From Stercorarius parasiticus (lineage: Eukaryota > Chordata > Aves > Charadriiformes > Stercorariidae): a stretch of DNA of 64,000 nt. This document shows, piece after piece, positions 10,216-22,160 of this stretch. The stretch is from assembly GCA_013396915.1 (NCBI GenBank), contig VWZL01004638.1, positions 1,484,453 to 1,548,452 on the forward strand, read 5' to 3'. Below the pieces are notes generated by a model. That model had not been told where the DNA came from. It searched no databases and was given only the letters and a program-made list of their open reading frames with translations. Positions within the stretch are counted from its first letter, which is position 1. Each line of letters opens with the position of its first letter. Position numbers and translations under genes: made by a program.

Positions 10216-13200
10216 GATTTATAACAGAATTTTATTCTCTAAGGCAACAAGCAAACTTTCTCCAGAAAATACAAAAATAAATTTCTTATTCCAAAGTGCT
10301 CACCAGTCATCTTGACTATGTTCAATATGGCATATGCTTAAGACCTATTTGGCATAGGTTTCTTCATGCCAATATTTTGCATTTTCTTTTTACTGCAAGC
10401 TCTGAATTTGACCTTACTTTAGGAAGTTTCCTTTCCCTTAGAGGCTCTCTTATTTTGTTTTCTTCCAAGTGAACTTGCATGTTTCTCAAGAGAGTTCTGA
10501 TTACTGTGAGAACTACTATCAAGACATTTAAATAACAGCAACTATCACCATGTACAGTTGAAGAACTGGTTATGCAAGCTTCCCATGCAATCCTCCAACT
10601 CCACTGGACTTCTTGCAATGATTCCCTCATCATTGTAATCAACTCTATGAGACTACACCCGCTCCTCTAGGCATTGACCCCTGGAGCTGCTGCTTCTGTG
10701 ATTTTAGCCCTCCAAGGTTGTTTTGCGGCTGAATTATGCAGCTGTTTACAAGTAGCTGCCCCCCAAATAGTAGCAAAGAACTGGGTTCATTTTCTCTTTA
10801 CCGTACAACTGGAACACAGCAAGAAACCCACCATGCTTAATTACCCCTTCTTTTATTCAGCTGAGCGGTGAACTTAGGAAAGGTGATGAATTTCCCTCAT
10901 TAATGACTATTACCGGCAAAGAACAAAAATGCAGGAACTAATTCAACCCAACAGCCTTGCAGTCACATGATTTGAAATTAAAACTACCACAAAAATGAAC
11001 GCTGAACGGCATGTACATAATTGAAGAGCTGAGAAAGCCCTTTCCCATTCCCTTGCTTTTCTGTATATGCAAAGTCATCTTCTGAATTGTCGAAGATATA
11101 TCTGCAACACAGCTGTCATTTACATTTTACTGGTCTATCTGCAGAGCTCAGCATGAAGAATAATATTAAATCAATGAATGTCAATGCTTGTTTATAGAAA
11201 GAGTGGATGTACTTGCACTAATACACTGTACAAGGGAATACACTGGCACACTAAGTAAGCCTATTGAAACTGCTCTATAAGCAAGAAAGTCGCTCTGATG
11301 TCGCAAGAATTACAGGTCCTTTTTTTAAAACCTGCCTTCTGCACAAAGCAAAGACTTGACAATGCTATATCCTGTGGAGCGGCTCAATGATTTAAAAAAG
11401 AGTTTTAAACCCTGTCATAGTTTACAATTAAAATCCTTGTGGCCTAACAGGAAAGTAACTTAGTAAGTAAAGTACAGGGATATTTTGAAGTGAAACAAAA
11501 AGGTGAATGGCAAGGTACACAAACATTCACGCTGACTTGTAAAGACATAGAGTTGAAAAATAGACCATGTCAATCAGTGCAGTTCTACAACAATAAATTT
11601 ACAGCAAGTTACAAGCGTCATCAAATCCCCTATATACACCCATGCAAAGAAGTAGTAAATCAAGTCTATCCAGAATTCCCTTTCCTATTAACCTTCTAAG
11701 ACAGTGAATTACCCGGAGATATCAAATAATTCTCACTTGCAACACAACTTTTTTTTTTTTTTTAATTGAAAGAATGTCTTCTTTAATTCATACTAAGTAG
11801 AAGTATGTACTTCGGGGAAGTTTTTGTCTTCCGTTATTAGATCACAGGGGTTCTTTCTATAAAGGCCTTCCTAAGAGCTACTGCTTTTGTGCAGCGTAAT
11901 GAAATGCATGCTACAAAGGAGGTTTTTAAGTTTGTCCCTTGGAGAGAAGAGAAGCCGTACAACAGGTGTTCCTCCTTTCTTTGTTTACCTGAGATGACTC
12001 CTCCCCGTTGAAAATCATATCCTTAAGAAAACAAATGATGGAGCATGTGAGCATCTGCCTGGAAAATTTGATATTAGGCTGAAGTCCTTTCTTGTTAAAG
12101 CAGCAAAATGCTCCCATTGACTGTATGCAGGGTTCTGTTAGCACAGCTGTGAATACTTCAGGGAAACAGGAGAAAGAGCCACAAATAAAGAATTAGCAAT
12201 TACTATCTAGCTCATAATGAAACATACGCGTATGTCCCAATCAACTTAATAATTCTCAGTCGAAACAGGGAAAGATTCATAAAATAGTGGTAAGTTAATT
12301 TAATAGTTTCTAGTAGTTCTTTAGCATCTTCCAGCTGGGAATCTCATTTCTCAGTGTGATTAATGTCAGCCTCAAAAGAAAGCACAGGGTCAAAAATTAC
12401 TCCGAGTTTATGAACTCAAACTCCAGACGAAATAGAACTACGGTGAAATGAAATAGCTGAGGAGGAGAACAATCAATAACTCTTCTATCTTGTCAGAATT
12501 CAGCTCTGCAAAATTAATACCAGATAAGAAATCATACAACACAGCAAGGGGTACTTGGGTTTACAAGGATCTACAGATTTCTCTAGATATTGTCAATTTG
12601 TAATATGGTGTACATTGAGCATGGGAATTACTAGCCAGGGGCAGTAATTTTGAAACAAAATAGGACCTTCAATAGATCCATGGGAACTCCTGAAATAATT
12701 AGAGCTTTAACTCGAAGCACAGAGCCCAAAGCAATAATGTATGAACACTGAAAAATGATATGTTTTAAACTACACAAATAGGATTATAACAATGCCAGTG
12801 TAAATAAAGAAAAAAAACACATCAAAATTTTGATGGATAAGACTATCAAGATGGCAAAGACGGACCAAATCACACATCTATGTTCAAAAACCAACCAGAC
12901 CTTTGAGATAAACTGCCCAATAAGACATAACCTTATCAGAAACTTTGCTTGGTGTGTTGGTAGATACAGAACAAGATCTAAATAGCAAATGGCAGGAAAG
13001 AGTTATGCCACCCTTAAAAAGCAAAAGCAGAAAGCCCATAGAACTAGAGATCAGGAAATTAGGCTTCTTATAGTAAGAGACTCATTCATCATCACAGCAA
13101 TGAATTGAAAATGGAAGCACAGATGACTAAGACTGCATTGTGTCAGATTTACTTGTATAAAGTTTCCCATGTATATCGTTGCTGGCTAGGTCACAGCTTT

Positions 13201-13737
13201 AATATCACTGAACTGAAGTACAACACTATAAGAGTGACAGCTCAAAAAAAACCCAAAATCTTTAGCAAACCCCAATTGTTTGTTTGTCCTAACTTCATTA
13301 AATGTGTTGGTGCAGCTGCTTTGGGCAGGAAATAAAAAATACTTCTGAAGCAACATTATACGTATCATATGTTTCTCTGATGATTGGTTCCATATTGTTG
13401 GGGCCCTCAAGCACCTCTAGCAGATTTCCTAGCAAATTTTAATGTGTCAAACTGGATAAAAGTCGGAAGTAGATGCTTTATCCTTACAGGCTAGGACGAC
13501 TGCTATCCAGCACAGAAAATCCAACAGGGAAGATGATGCCCTGGCTTCAGTCTGAGCACTGCATGCTCCCATGGGCTGCTGGTAAGAGCACGTGGCCTGA
13601 GCCCTGAGGTGGCCGCCAGCAGCCCCCTGATGACACCTGCATGCCCTGGTGCCCTGAAGGTCCCTCTCCGACTGTTCATGGCCAAGACCTGAGCCCAGGG
13701 GTGCCCCAGCTCAATGGCAGTGGGGCCAGCAGCCTCG

Positions 13738-13755
13738 AGCCCTTGTTGGGTGCCA
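13738..13755 (-). other. Retroviral primer-binding-site-like sequence
   Basis: On the minus strand a CA dinucleotide (13759-13758), a two-base spacer and then TGGCACCCAACAAGGGCT resemble an LTR end followed by a tRNA-Lys-type primer binding site (consensus TGGCGCCC...), with several mismatches. The surrounding 13500-13800 is GC-rich relative to its flanks. No LTR or gag could be delineated, so this may be a decayed endogenous retrovirus scrap or chance. Confidence 0.25.
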
Positions 13756-14260
13756 CATGTGGGCAATGGACTAGTGGAGCACAGCAGATGTGTCAACAGG
13801 CTAATCAAATGTCCTTCAGCAACACTTTTTCTACCCAGTCAATGGGGAAACTTACAGCCAATTTAGGTCTCAAGTTGAAAACTTTAGCTCACAGCAATGA
13901 AACTTTAAATCAAAATACGTGGAGCAGAATATAAATATAACACATAACAGTGTATCAGAAGATCAAGCTACTGATAAACATGGAGCTGGGAACCAGATCT
14001 GTACACATAACCTATCAATTGCAAACAACCGGTCACTCACAATTCAGTGACACATTATTACTACTACTGAACTTAAAAGACTGCATGCTGTGTCTAAAGG
14101 TTTGCTAGTTTGGAACTTCATCATATTATGATATTAAATATTTCTAGGTGTGTCCAAGATTGTCTCAACTAGTATACTAAACTTCTAACAAACAGCAGCC
14201 CAAAATGGAAAAACGTTCAGTATTTCATTCATAAAAAACATTTAACACTTAATATTCACC

Positions 14261-15161
14261 CTTAGCAAGTTTGCTGATGACACCAAGCCGTGTGGAGAAG
14301 TTGACACGCTGGAGGGAAGGCATGCCATGCAGAGGGACCTGGACAGGCTTGAGAGGTGGGCCTGTGCAAACCTCATGAAGTTCAACAAGACCAAGTGCAA
14401 GGTCCTGCACCTGGGTCACAGCAATCCCAAGCTCAAATACAGGCTGAGCAGAGAATGGATTGAAAGCAGCCCTGAGAGGAAGGACTTGGGGATGTTGGGT
14501 GATGAGAAGCTCAACATGAGCCAGCAATATGTGCTTGCAGCCCAGGAAGCCAACTGTATCCCGGGCTGCGTCAAAGGAAGCATGGTCAGCAGGTCAAGAA
14601 AGGTGATTCTGCCCCTCTACTCCACTCTGGTGGGACCCCACCTGGAGTACTGTGTCCAGCTCTGGGGCCCCCAACATAAGAAGGACATGGACCTGTTGGA
14701 GTGAATCCAGAGGAGGGCCACGAAGATGATGAGAGGGCTGGAGCACCTCTCCTATGAGGACAGGCTGAGAGATTTGGGGTTGTTCAGCCTGGAGAAGAGA
14801 AGGCTCCGGGGAGACCTTATAGCAGCCTTCCAGTACCTAAAGGAGGCCTACAGGAAAGATGGGGAGGGACTCTTCATCAGGGTGTGGAGTGATAGGACAA
14901 GGGGTAATGTTTTAAAGTGAAAGAGGGTAGATTTACATTAGATATTAGGAAGAAATTCTTGACTCTGAGGATGGCAAGGCACTGGAACAGGTTTCCCAGA
15001 GAAGTTGTGGATGCCCCATCCCTGGAAGTGTTCAAGGCCAGGTTGGATGGGGCTTTGAGCAACCTGGTCTGGTGGGAGGTGCCCCTGCCCATGGCAGGGG
15101 GGTTGGAACTAGGTGGTCTTAAAGGTCCCTTCCAACCCAAACCGTTCTATGATTCTGTGAT
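14261..15161 (+). mobile_element. CR1 LINE, 5'-truncated and broken
   Basis: This is the 3' part of a chicken-repeat-1 non-LTR retrotransposon: the last part of the reverse-transcriptase ORF, then the 3' UTR. At 14264 the frame reads SKFADDTK, containing the FADD catalytic box of the RT palm domain, and continues through [20 protein letters not shown] and [18 protein letters not shown]. An in-frame TGA at 14702-14704 stands where the family has arginine (CGA), consistent with CpG decay. A one-base deletion near 14910-14915 shifts the frame; the tail (MKEGRFTLDIRK..., PREVVDAPSLEVFK) lies in another frame from 14917. The 3' end is the typical short tail TTCTATGATTCTGTGAT with no poly(A). It is non-autonomous and decayed. 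Its position upstream of the ROBO1 exon and opposite to that gene's direction appears neutral. Confidence 0.93.
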
Positions 15162-18100
15162 TTTTACAGACTTCAAATTTATTTTATTTTGCTGGGAATA
15201 TAAGTATGAAAGATTATGGAAAAAGGAGATATAGGAACAAAATAAAAACACAAGAACCTAGATAAAGAAAAGCATGTTGAGCATATTATTAATCATCTTT
15301 CATTTTAGGAGATCAGACTACAGAAAATTCCTGGAAAAACACTGTAATTTCAGAAGGTGCTAGAAATGAAAAAAGAAACTAACACATTGGATCAAATAAC
15401 ATATCCAGCTAGAGTCTGATCTGACATTGAACACTGGTTAGAAAGTAAAACAACACAAAGCAGAACAGTATTGTTTTATTACATTCATTATTTGTTTAAT
15501 ATTTCAAATAGAAAGATATTACCTCAAAATACAGTAAGGAAATTTAAACTTTAAAATGAAGGAAACAGTACTGAATTTACCACATCATTCCCATTACTCA
15601 AATGTTGCAGTTTATCTAACTCAACTGAAACCTGGGTTGTTGGTTTTGTTCTACAACTGGAGAGTGACCAAGGAGATGTGATATGATCTTGAGAGTATAA
15701 CACTGGAGATAAATAAGCTGTAAGTGTATGTCGGTGCTCAAAACTGAGTAGAACTGAAACATTAAGCAAGTCAGTGATACTGCATCTGACATGAAGACTG
15801 TTTCAAGCTCACTTCAGCAAAAGCTTCAAAAATGGTTATATATTTTAGACGTTTTTCTTAGGTACATAGTACTGAGCAATGAAAACAGAAACATTTGTCA
15901 CTAGAAATAATGTAATTCAAAATAATCTAAGACGTTTTCCCTATAATTTTTATTTTTCTAAATGGCTATAGCAAATTGCTATATTTTTGAAAATGTATCT
16001 AGTCTCAGAAAAGAATACACTGACACATACAACATAAAGAAAGTTATGTTCAGTGATGAAAGGTAAACTGGGTAAAAAATTGAAATAAATAAATTACAAA
16101 AATGTCCCAGAAGTACTGACTGAATGTTATCTAGTTTTACACTGATTGGCACTCATGCCTAAGAAGGCTCCCTAGGTAAGCTCCTATTTAAGCTTTTCTC
16201 ATCAGCTTGAAACTTGAACATAATTATGTTTGACTAGATTCAGGCTGAGTGTGCCTCTAAGTCCTGCCCTCCAAGTCATCCCAATCACAGTACTAGACAA
16301 AACCTTCCCTGGTTTCCTTGCAGCTTCCCTCCATGGGTATCTTTCTTAAGGCAACCAAAAGACAGAAGCTGGTGTATGGCGAAATCTTGTCCTAATATGC
16401 AGACAAAATGTAACTACATCTCATGTCCACTGATTCAGACATAGCTTTGAGACTCATTCCATCTTTATTTAAGATTTGGTTAAGATTAGCAAGTGAATTC
16501 AGAAGACGCTAGAAGAGGTTACACAACAGATGCAGACTGTTAACAGAAACCCTGTTCTGTAGAAAAACAGACTAAAACAGACCACTCCCAAGTCCTTCCG
16601 AATCCCATTCAGCTGAATTTGTCAATATATATTTCATAATCTGAATTAGTAACATGAATACAAATTGTGTATTTCATAAATCTGAATGACTCCATTTCCA
16701 CAATTTGAACAATTATAAACATTCTTATAATTGAAAATAAAGGCCATTTGTAAGAAGAAAAAGATCATTTGATGAAAAATGCTATAGGCACGTGAAGATT
16801 TTTCTGATGACATAGTTTCAAAGAAAATTTAGTTGAATTTAAGCTGACCCCTCATTTATCATATCCTGTGGGTGAGTCAGTTAATGACTATATTGATTCT
16901 CCTTTGTGTTCATTCTTATATACATCATTCAACCAAGGTGAAAGTAACCGTACAATATTAATTTTAGAGAAAAATATTTCAATTATAAATATTTGAAGTT
17001 GCAGTTAAAAATTATTATTCTACAATAGATTTGCTGAACTGAAATTACAGGACATATTAATATAATTGCAGTGGAAAATACCGCATAATATACACTAAGT
17101 GATCCCTGGAAGCAGTATATTGCTAGTAACTAAAATGGACTTCAATGGAATTGCATCAGCTGAGGATCTGATACAGGTTAAGTGCCACTTTTCACTAAAC
17201 TCAGGAATACTGGATTGCTTGGAAACCTCTTATCATTCAGCGAACAATGATGAAATAGGTACCTGAGACCACTGTTTCCCTAGCCTACCAGTATCTGAAG
17301 ATGAGAAGAGGGAAAAATAATCCATTTCTACAGACACCTGGTTTCATGGGCATCTTACAGAGGTTGGTTTTTTGCTCTCACTGAAACTTAAAGAGCAGAG
17401 CACATCACTCCCACTGTAACATTTGTCTGTTTTGAAGAAAAGTTGCTCAATGAGAGAAATGGAACCCTTTCTTCCACAGGAACAAAGGATGCTCTGCACT
17501 TCGTGCAATTGGCTTAAATCTGTGAAGAAAGGTATAGCACAGACTGAACTAGTACACGACTAAAATATAGCACAACATATCTACTACTACACTATCAACA
17601 CAATATGTCTTTTAAAAATACTGGAAGCACTGTCAGTTTTTTCTTTGATTTCTCTTTCACAAAACAAAACTATCATTTTTTCTTTCTTCTGTAACTGGTT
17701 TTGGTTTTCCAACTAAACAGCTCAACTGATGATAAATCCTTGATTCCTACACCAATTCAGCTACTATTTTATTATTCATATGTTTAGAAAGTTTAATCTT
17801 TGCAAGGATCTTTTCAGTATTTTCTTCATTTAAAAACCTCTTTCTCAACAGCAAATTTTTCCCAATCAGGGCCAAAATCTCCTGGTTTTTTTTTTTCACT
17901 GGTTCAGGTTGTTTACAGTTTCAGGTTTAGTTAGCAGAAAACAAAACAAAGCTGAGATGCATCTTTGTGAAAACTCTGTTTGCACAGGCTTCTGTTAGCT
18001 GCTGAAAGGTCACTGTGCTAAGGGATGCTGTTAGATGGTAGGTAAGTTTATCTTCTGATTTTATTTAAGCTCTTTGGAGAAAACAAAAAGAGAGAGAGAG

Positions 18101-18260
18101 AGGAGAGAGAGAGCACACATTTGGTCCACTCTGTGGCTCCTTTTAAGGAAACAATTGATTTCTTTTGTATTTTTATTACCAGAAAAACTCAAAACAGATA
18201 TCTGAGGAAAACAGAACCAGATCTCCCACTGTAAGGAAGCTCAGTAAAATCCAGCCGGTT
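15162..18260. other. Noncoding AT-rich DNA
   Basis: About 3.1 kb with no gene, RNA or nameable repeat, other than a purine GA microsatellite at 18089-18113. The base composition is strongly AT and open frames are short. Confidence 0.6.
18089..18113. repeat. (GA)n microsatellite
   Basis: An alternating AG tract of 25 bases with one interruption (AGAGG). It is a simple repeat about 200 bases from the CpG-rich patch at 18290. Confidence 0.9.
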
Positions 18261-18289
18261 CTCATGCAGTGCTCAACCACAGGGAAAAC

Positions 18290-18480
18290 CTGGCCTTGAA
18301 AAGAGCCCCCGGCTGCTGCAGCTGGGGCTGGAGCCCCGCGGAGGTCAGGGAGGTGCGGCGGCGCCTCCGGGAGAGCTTCCTCAGGGCCCGACAGAGCTGG
18401 CTTACAGCTGCTGCTGCTGCTGCTGCTAGAAAGGGAGGAGATGAAATTATAGCGCGGAGGGGGGAGGCAGGGAGGGGAGG
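18290..18480 (-). promoter_or_regulatory. CpG-rich patch, candidate upstream promoter or first exon
   Basis: About ten CpGs lie in 190 bases within CpG-poor DNA. Read on the minus strand (the ROBO1 direction) it starts with a C-rich tract, then CGCGCTATAATTTC, a TATA-like box near 18445-18452, then TCTAGCAGCAGCAG and a GC-rich segment of about 120 bases. The plus strand carries G runs (18459-18477) able to form a quadruplex. A possible donor is CAAGGCCAG/GTTTTCC near 18290. The whole is compatible with a CpG-type promoter and 5' UTR exon about 15 kb upstream of the ROBO1 coding exon, but no transcript supports it. Alternatives are a promoter of an unannotated noncoding RNA or a GC-rich relic. 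Confidence 0.35.
18408..18425 (+). repeat. (CTG)6 trinucleotide repeat
   Basis: Six uninterrupted CTG units (CAG on the minus strand) lie inside the CpG-rich patch. The short length is normal; it would be in a 5' UTR if the candidate first exon is real. Confidence 0.9.
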
Positions 18481-20486
18481 AAAGCAGAATGTCTGAAGGG
18501 ATGAAAACACCACAGTGTCTCTTTCATCCCTCTAATATTCTCAGGAATCGCTTTAGGGGGATAAAAGCCATCACTTGAAAAGTCTGATTTCTCTGTCTTT
18601 ATGCTTTGCAGGCATCTACAGAGAGTAGAAATAAAGTGATAATGAACAAGCATTAAAAACAGTACAAACTGTTGCCTGAATCCCAATTAAGTCAGTGCAG
18701 CGAGATACACATTCTTTCAACAAACATTGTGATCGGTCATTTTAGCCAGTAGCACCAAAAAAATAGGCAGTTACAAGATGATTCCCACACCACAAATTCT
18801 TTTAAGTAAAAAGACCCTTGTACAGTCTTATGGTCACAAAGACATAAACTTGAAACTTTGGAAATTGTAGAAGTGAAGCTGCACGAGTGATCTTAACTAC
18901 AGCTTCCCCAGGCATGTCTTAGTCATTAATTCCATGACCATATCAAAGTGTTCTGCCGCTGCAGAGAACAGATGATACTCAGTCAACAAGTAACTATGCG
19001 ATGTTTGATTTCTCCTTATTGTTAATGCATATTCCAAACATCACCCTAATGATAGCTTCATTTTGCTAAGTGACTTTGCCTGATAGTAACTGAAGTCCGA
19101 AGTGTCTGAGGTATGTAGACATCAAACGCTGATTAGGAATCGTACTTCTTCAAAACCAACAAGCTCGCAGACACCACTGCTGAATGCTCTGAAAATCTGA
19201 ACTAATATGTTTTTCCCCAAAAATCTTCCAAGCTGGAGGAGGTACCATTATCATCTCCAGCTTAAAGACGGAGATTTGAGATGCCATTCTGGTTAAAGTT
19301 CTCTGAAGAAAGCTACTCTCTTCAGACTTCCACCACCAAGGCTTCCAGCTCCATGTTTAAAAGCCTCTAATGCTGGAGCTAGTAGAGGGAGAAGAGGCTA
19401 ACAATGATGTCCCAATACCCTGAAGATCTCTGTGTTTTGGAGCTTTTAGTCTGCTGTCTGATAGCACAAGGTTGACTAGTTTCAAAGTTTTAGCCTACCT
19501 GGCCCAAGGGACCAAGCAAGCCAAAAATATTATTAGTTCAAATGGGGACATATCCTGCCTTCATGAACATTACTAAACCAATAAATAATGAGCTGATTAA
19601 CCTACAAAGGAACATTTCCAGTTCTTAGGAAAGGAAGAGTAAGCATGAAAAACGTTTGTCACTTCCACCAAATATGTTTAAATGATGTAACAGTCAATCT
19701 GTAATATTCTGAGTAAGACTCATATTTATGTCTACTTTTGCAAAATACATTTAAATGTTATATTTAGACTTTAAAAATCTAGGTTTATGTTTGCATGGCT
19801 AATATCAAATCAAATATAAAATACAGATTTCGATTGCTGTCTTCTATTTTTCTCTCTTTCTTCTTCCCAGCAAAGCAAACACGTAAGCCCTATTGCCATT
19901 TGTAAGTATGCATGTGGAAGCAAATTGATTTCTGAGGCAAAGTTTCTGCTGCAGAAAATAAGGTCATACTGACAAAGGTCCATTTTATTTAAAGGAGACA
20001 GTTTGTGACTGGGTGCTTGGGAAGAAAACAAAGGCAAAGTTATTTTAGACGATGTTTGGGCTCCTGGATCAAGACAGCTTAAAGAAAAGGAAATTTTAAG
20101 GAGAGAGAGACATTTTGAAAGAAAGACTGCTAGCCTGGAAACCATCTCAGCTGCTAACTTTCTAAATCAAGTATGTTAATCTGTCACTTTCTTGCTGGTT
20201 TACCACGATCAGATCAAGAGTACCCATATCCAGACAGGTACTAAGATGCCAGGCACTTCTGTGGATCTGTCCCGAGTCTGTCTCTATCCAGTTTATAAAA
20301 CAGGAATAAAAGATTCCCGAGTTATAAAATATGAATGTCCATATCAAATTGAAATGTGTCTTAATGTCTTTATTACTATAAATTACACTATCAAAAATGT
20401 TTCATTAATAATTTCAGAATGTTTGACAAGTTGAGAGGCATAAGTTTATCTAACACATTTCTTAAACACTTAAGCACTGGAAGTTA

Positions 20487-20510
20487 AAGAGTTGTGTAAG
20501 TACAACTCTT
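20487..20510. repeat. Short perfect inverted repeat
   Basis: Arms of nine bases (AAGAGTTGT / ACAACTCTT) flank a six-base loop. It could form a small hairpin, but this size can occur by chance in a window of this length. Confidence 0.6.
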
Positions 20511-21639
20511 ATCTTACTAATCCTATACTTTGAAGAGTACATCGTATTTGCATTGTAATTACATCTTCAGAAACATCAGCTGATGCACCCTGTAAAAGAA
20601 ATAGTTTTATTAAGCCTAAATTCACCACTATTGCTGAAAGCGGGCACTTTGCTGAGCGTGCATAGATAATCAGTATTCCATAATATAATGATTTAACTCA
20701 TGTAACACCATTCACATTTTAGAGGCAACAATGGAGATTTTCTTTGTAAAAAAGAGAAATACTAATACGTTAAGTATTTAAAACGTTCTTACTGCTAGTC
20801 TCTTAAATGATCAAGTGACAACTTAGTCTTACAAATTCAACTTTCTTAATATGCGACTCCTAAACTACAAAATCTAACTATGCCTACCAAATACGTACAC
20901 TACATTTTAACAGATTAGATTTTGCCATTACTATAAACTAGTGTCAAAATTGCTTCTTATATTTCTGTGCTTCTGCAGAAGCCCCTAGCAGCATTTAAAC
21001 ATGACAATTTGCAATACCACTCAGTGCAATCCTGAAATGATAACAAGCTGGAAATATCTTCCATCTTCCAAGTGTCTCACTGAATGCAAACCCCACATTT
21101 GCAAAGACCTAATAAGCAGCTTCAAAGCCTCTAGTCTCAGGTTCTGCTAATTTGTATTATGAAATGAACTGCAAAATAAGTGTTTTTTTAGTCTCGATTA
21201 CACGAAGCACTCCTTGACACCAAACGGATTTCTGGGATCATGTCTGGGTGAAGAAGCCACAACAACTTGCTCATTTGCAGTTTAAGGAATTAGTGACCTT
21301 TTAAATATATCAAAAAGTGTAATTTGAAAAGAGTAAATAATCATGTGGTCTAAATATTTTTGCTTCATGAAGCTCAGCTAGCTGCAGCGCACCCAGGTTA
21401 TTCTCAAGACAACAAAGTCCAGGCAAAAAAAATCTTGGCATCTACAAATGCCATATGGAGTTTCCATGTGTCACTGTTGTATGACAAAATTATCTCCCGA
21501 TTATTTTTTTTTCCAAGATACTTATAATATATTGACATTTTTGCCAGTTCTCTTTCTTCCAAATCTGGGAGGAGAAGAGTTAAATTACTTTTGAGTCGAG
21601 AAGCAGAGAAAAATAATTAGCTTAAAAAACTCCAGCTAT

Positions 21640-22160
21640 AGTCTGAAATGGCTTTTCCAGGCATAAAACTGCACATTATTAAGGCCTAGTGTTGTGGGAC
21701 TTTCCATGGCTGGAGGCTAACGCTCTCCCCAAGCGAAGCTGAGGATCCATCCTTTCTCATGGTTTGATGCTCCTGTTTCTAACCTTCACGGTTTGTTAGC
21801 CAGGTGACCTTCAACCTTTGATCCTGGAAAGACTATTAGCGGTGACTCCAGGAGATTTGCCTCAATAGCACGGCTGTAGGGGAGCATTCCCAGGTGCATT
21901 CTAAATGCAACTTATCATATCGTTCTATAATTAATCAATGGGGTATTACAATACGTGTGATGCGTATATATACATATATATATATAAAAAAAATAAATAA
22001 ATATGCGTGCATATAAATAAAAATCGGCATTTAGTGGAGATAAGTCAGGCTGCATCCATTATGCTGCTGTGACCCACTTTTATGTGCATATTACCCACTT
22101 ATCCTAATCCAAAGTAGGATTTATGGAGGTACTTTGCTTCAAGCAAAATCTTAGTGTCAC
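21640..22160. promoter_or_regulatory. Candidate conserved noncoding block around a TA-rich tract
   Basis: The two sides of the TA repeat are compositionally balanced, with many non-repetitive words such as AGGTGACCTTCAACCTTTGAT (nuclear-receptor- and TCF-like) and AATTAATCAATGG. It looks less like decayed repeat DNA than its surroundings. This is a visual judgement only and was not tested against other genomes. Confidence 0.18.
21964..22020. repeat. TA-rich microsatellite-like tract
   Basis: It begins GTATATATACATATATATAT, then has an A run and AAATAAATAAATAT. It is an impure TA/AAAT simple repeat. Confidence 0.85.

Larger units (their letters stand above)
4193..14260. other. Noncoding AT-rich DNA upstream of the ROBO1 exon
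   Basis: About 10 kb with no recognisable exon, RNA gene or transposon. Open frames are short (about 60-110 codons) and lack motifs. It contains homopolymer A/T runs (for example the T runs near 7818, 9737 and 11750), an A/C-rich low-complexity stretch at about 6887-6940, and one cluster of transcription-factor-like sites at 10071-10182 listed separately. It is either the first ROBO1 intron or its 5' flank. Confidence 0.6.

Noticed and set aside
14249..14527. Minus-strand frame over the CR1
   Set aside because: It is the antisense shadow of the CR1 reverse-transcriptase frame, which reads correctly on the plus strand.
18262..18686. Frames on both strands with an alanine or glutamine run
   Set aside because: These come from the CTG/CAG repeat and GC-rich patch; no homology is visible and stops appear right outside the patch.
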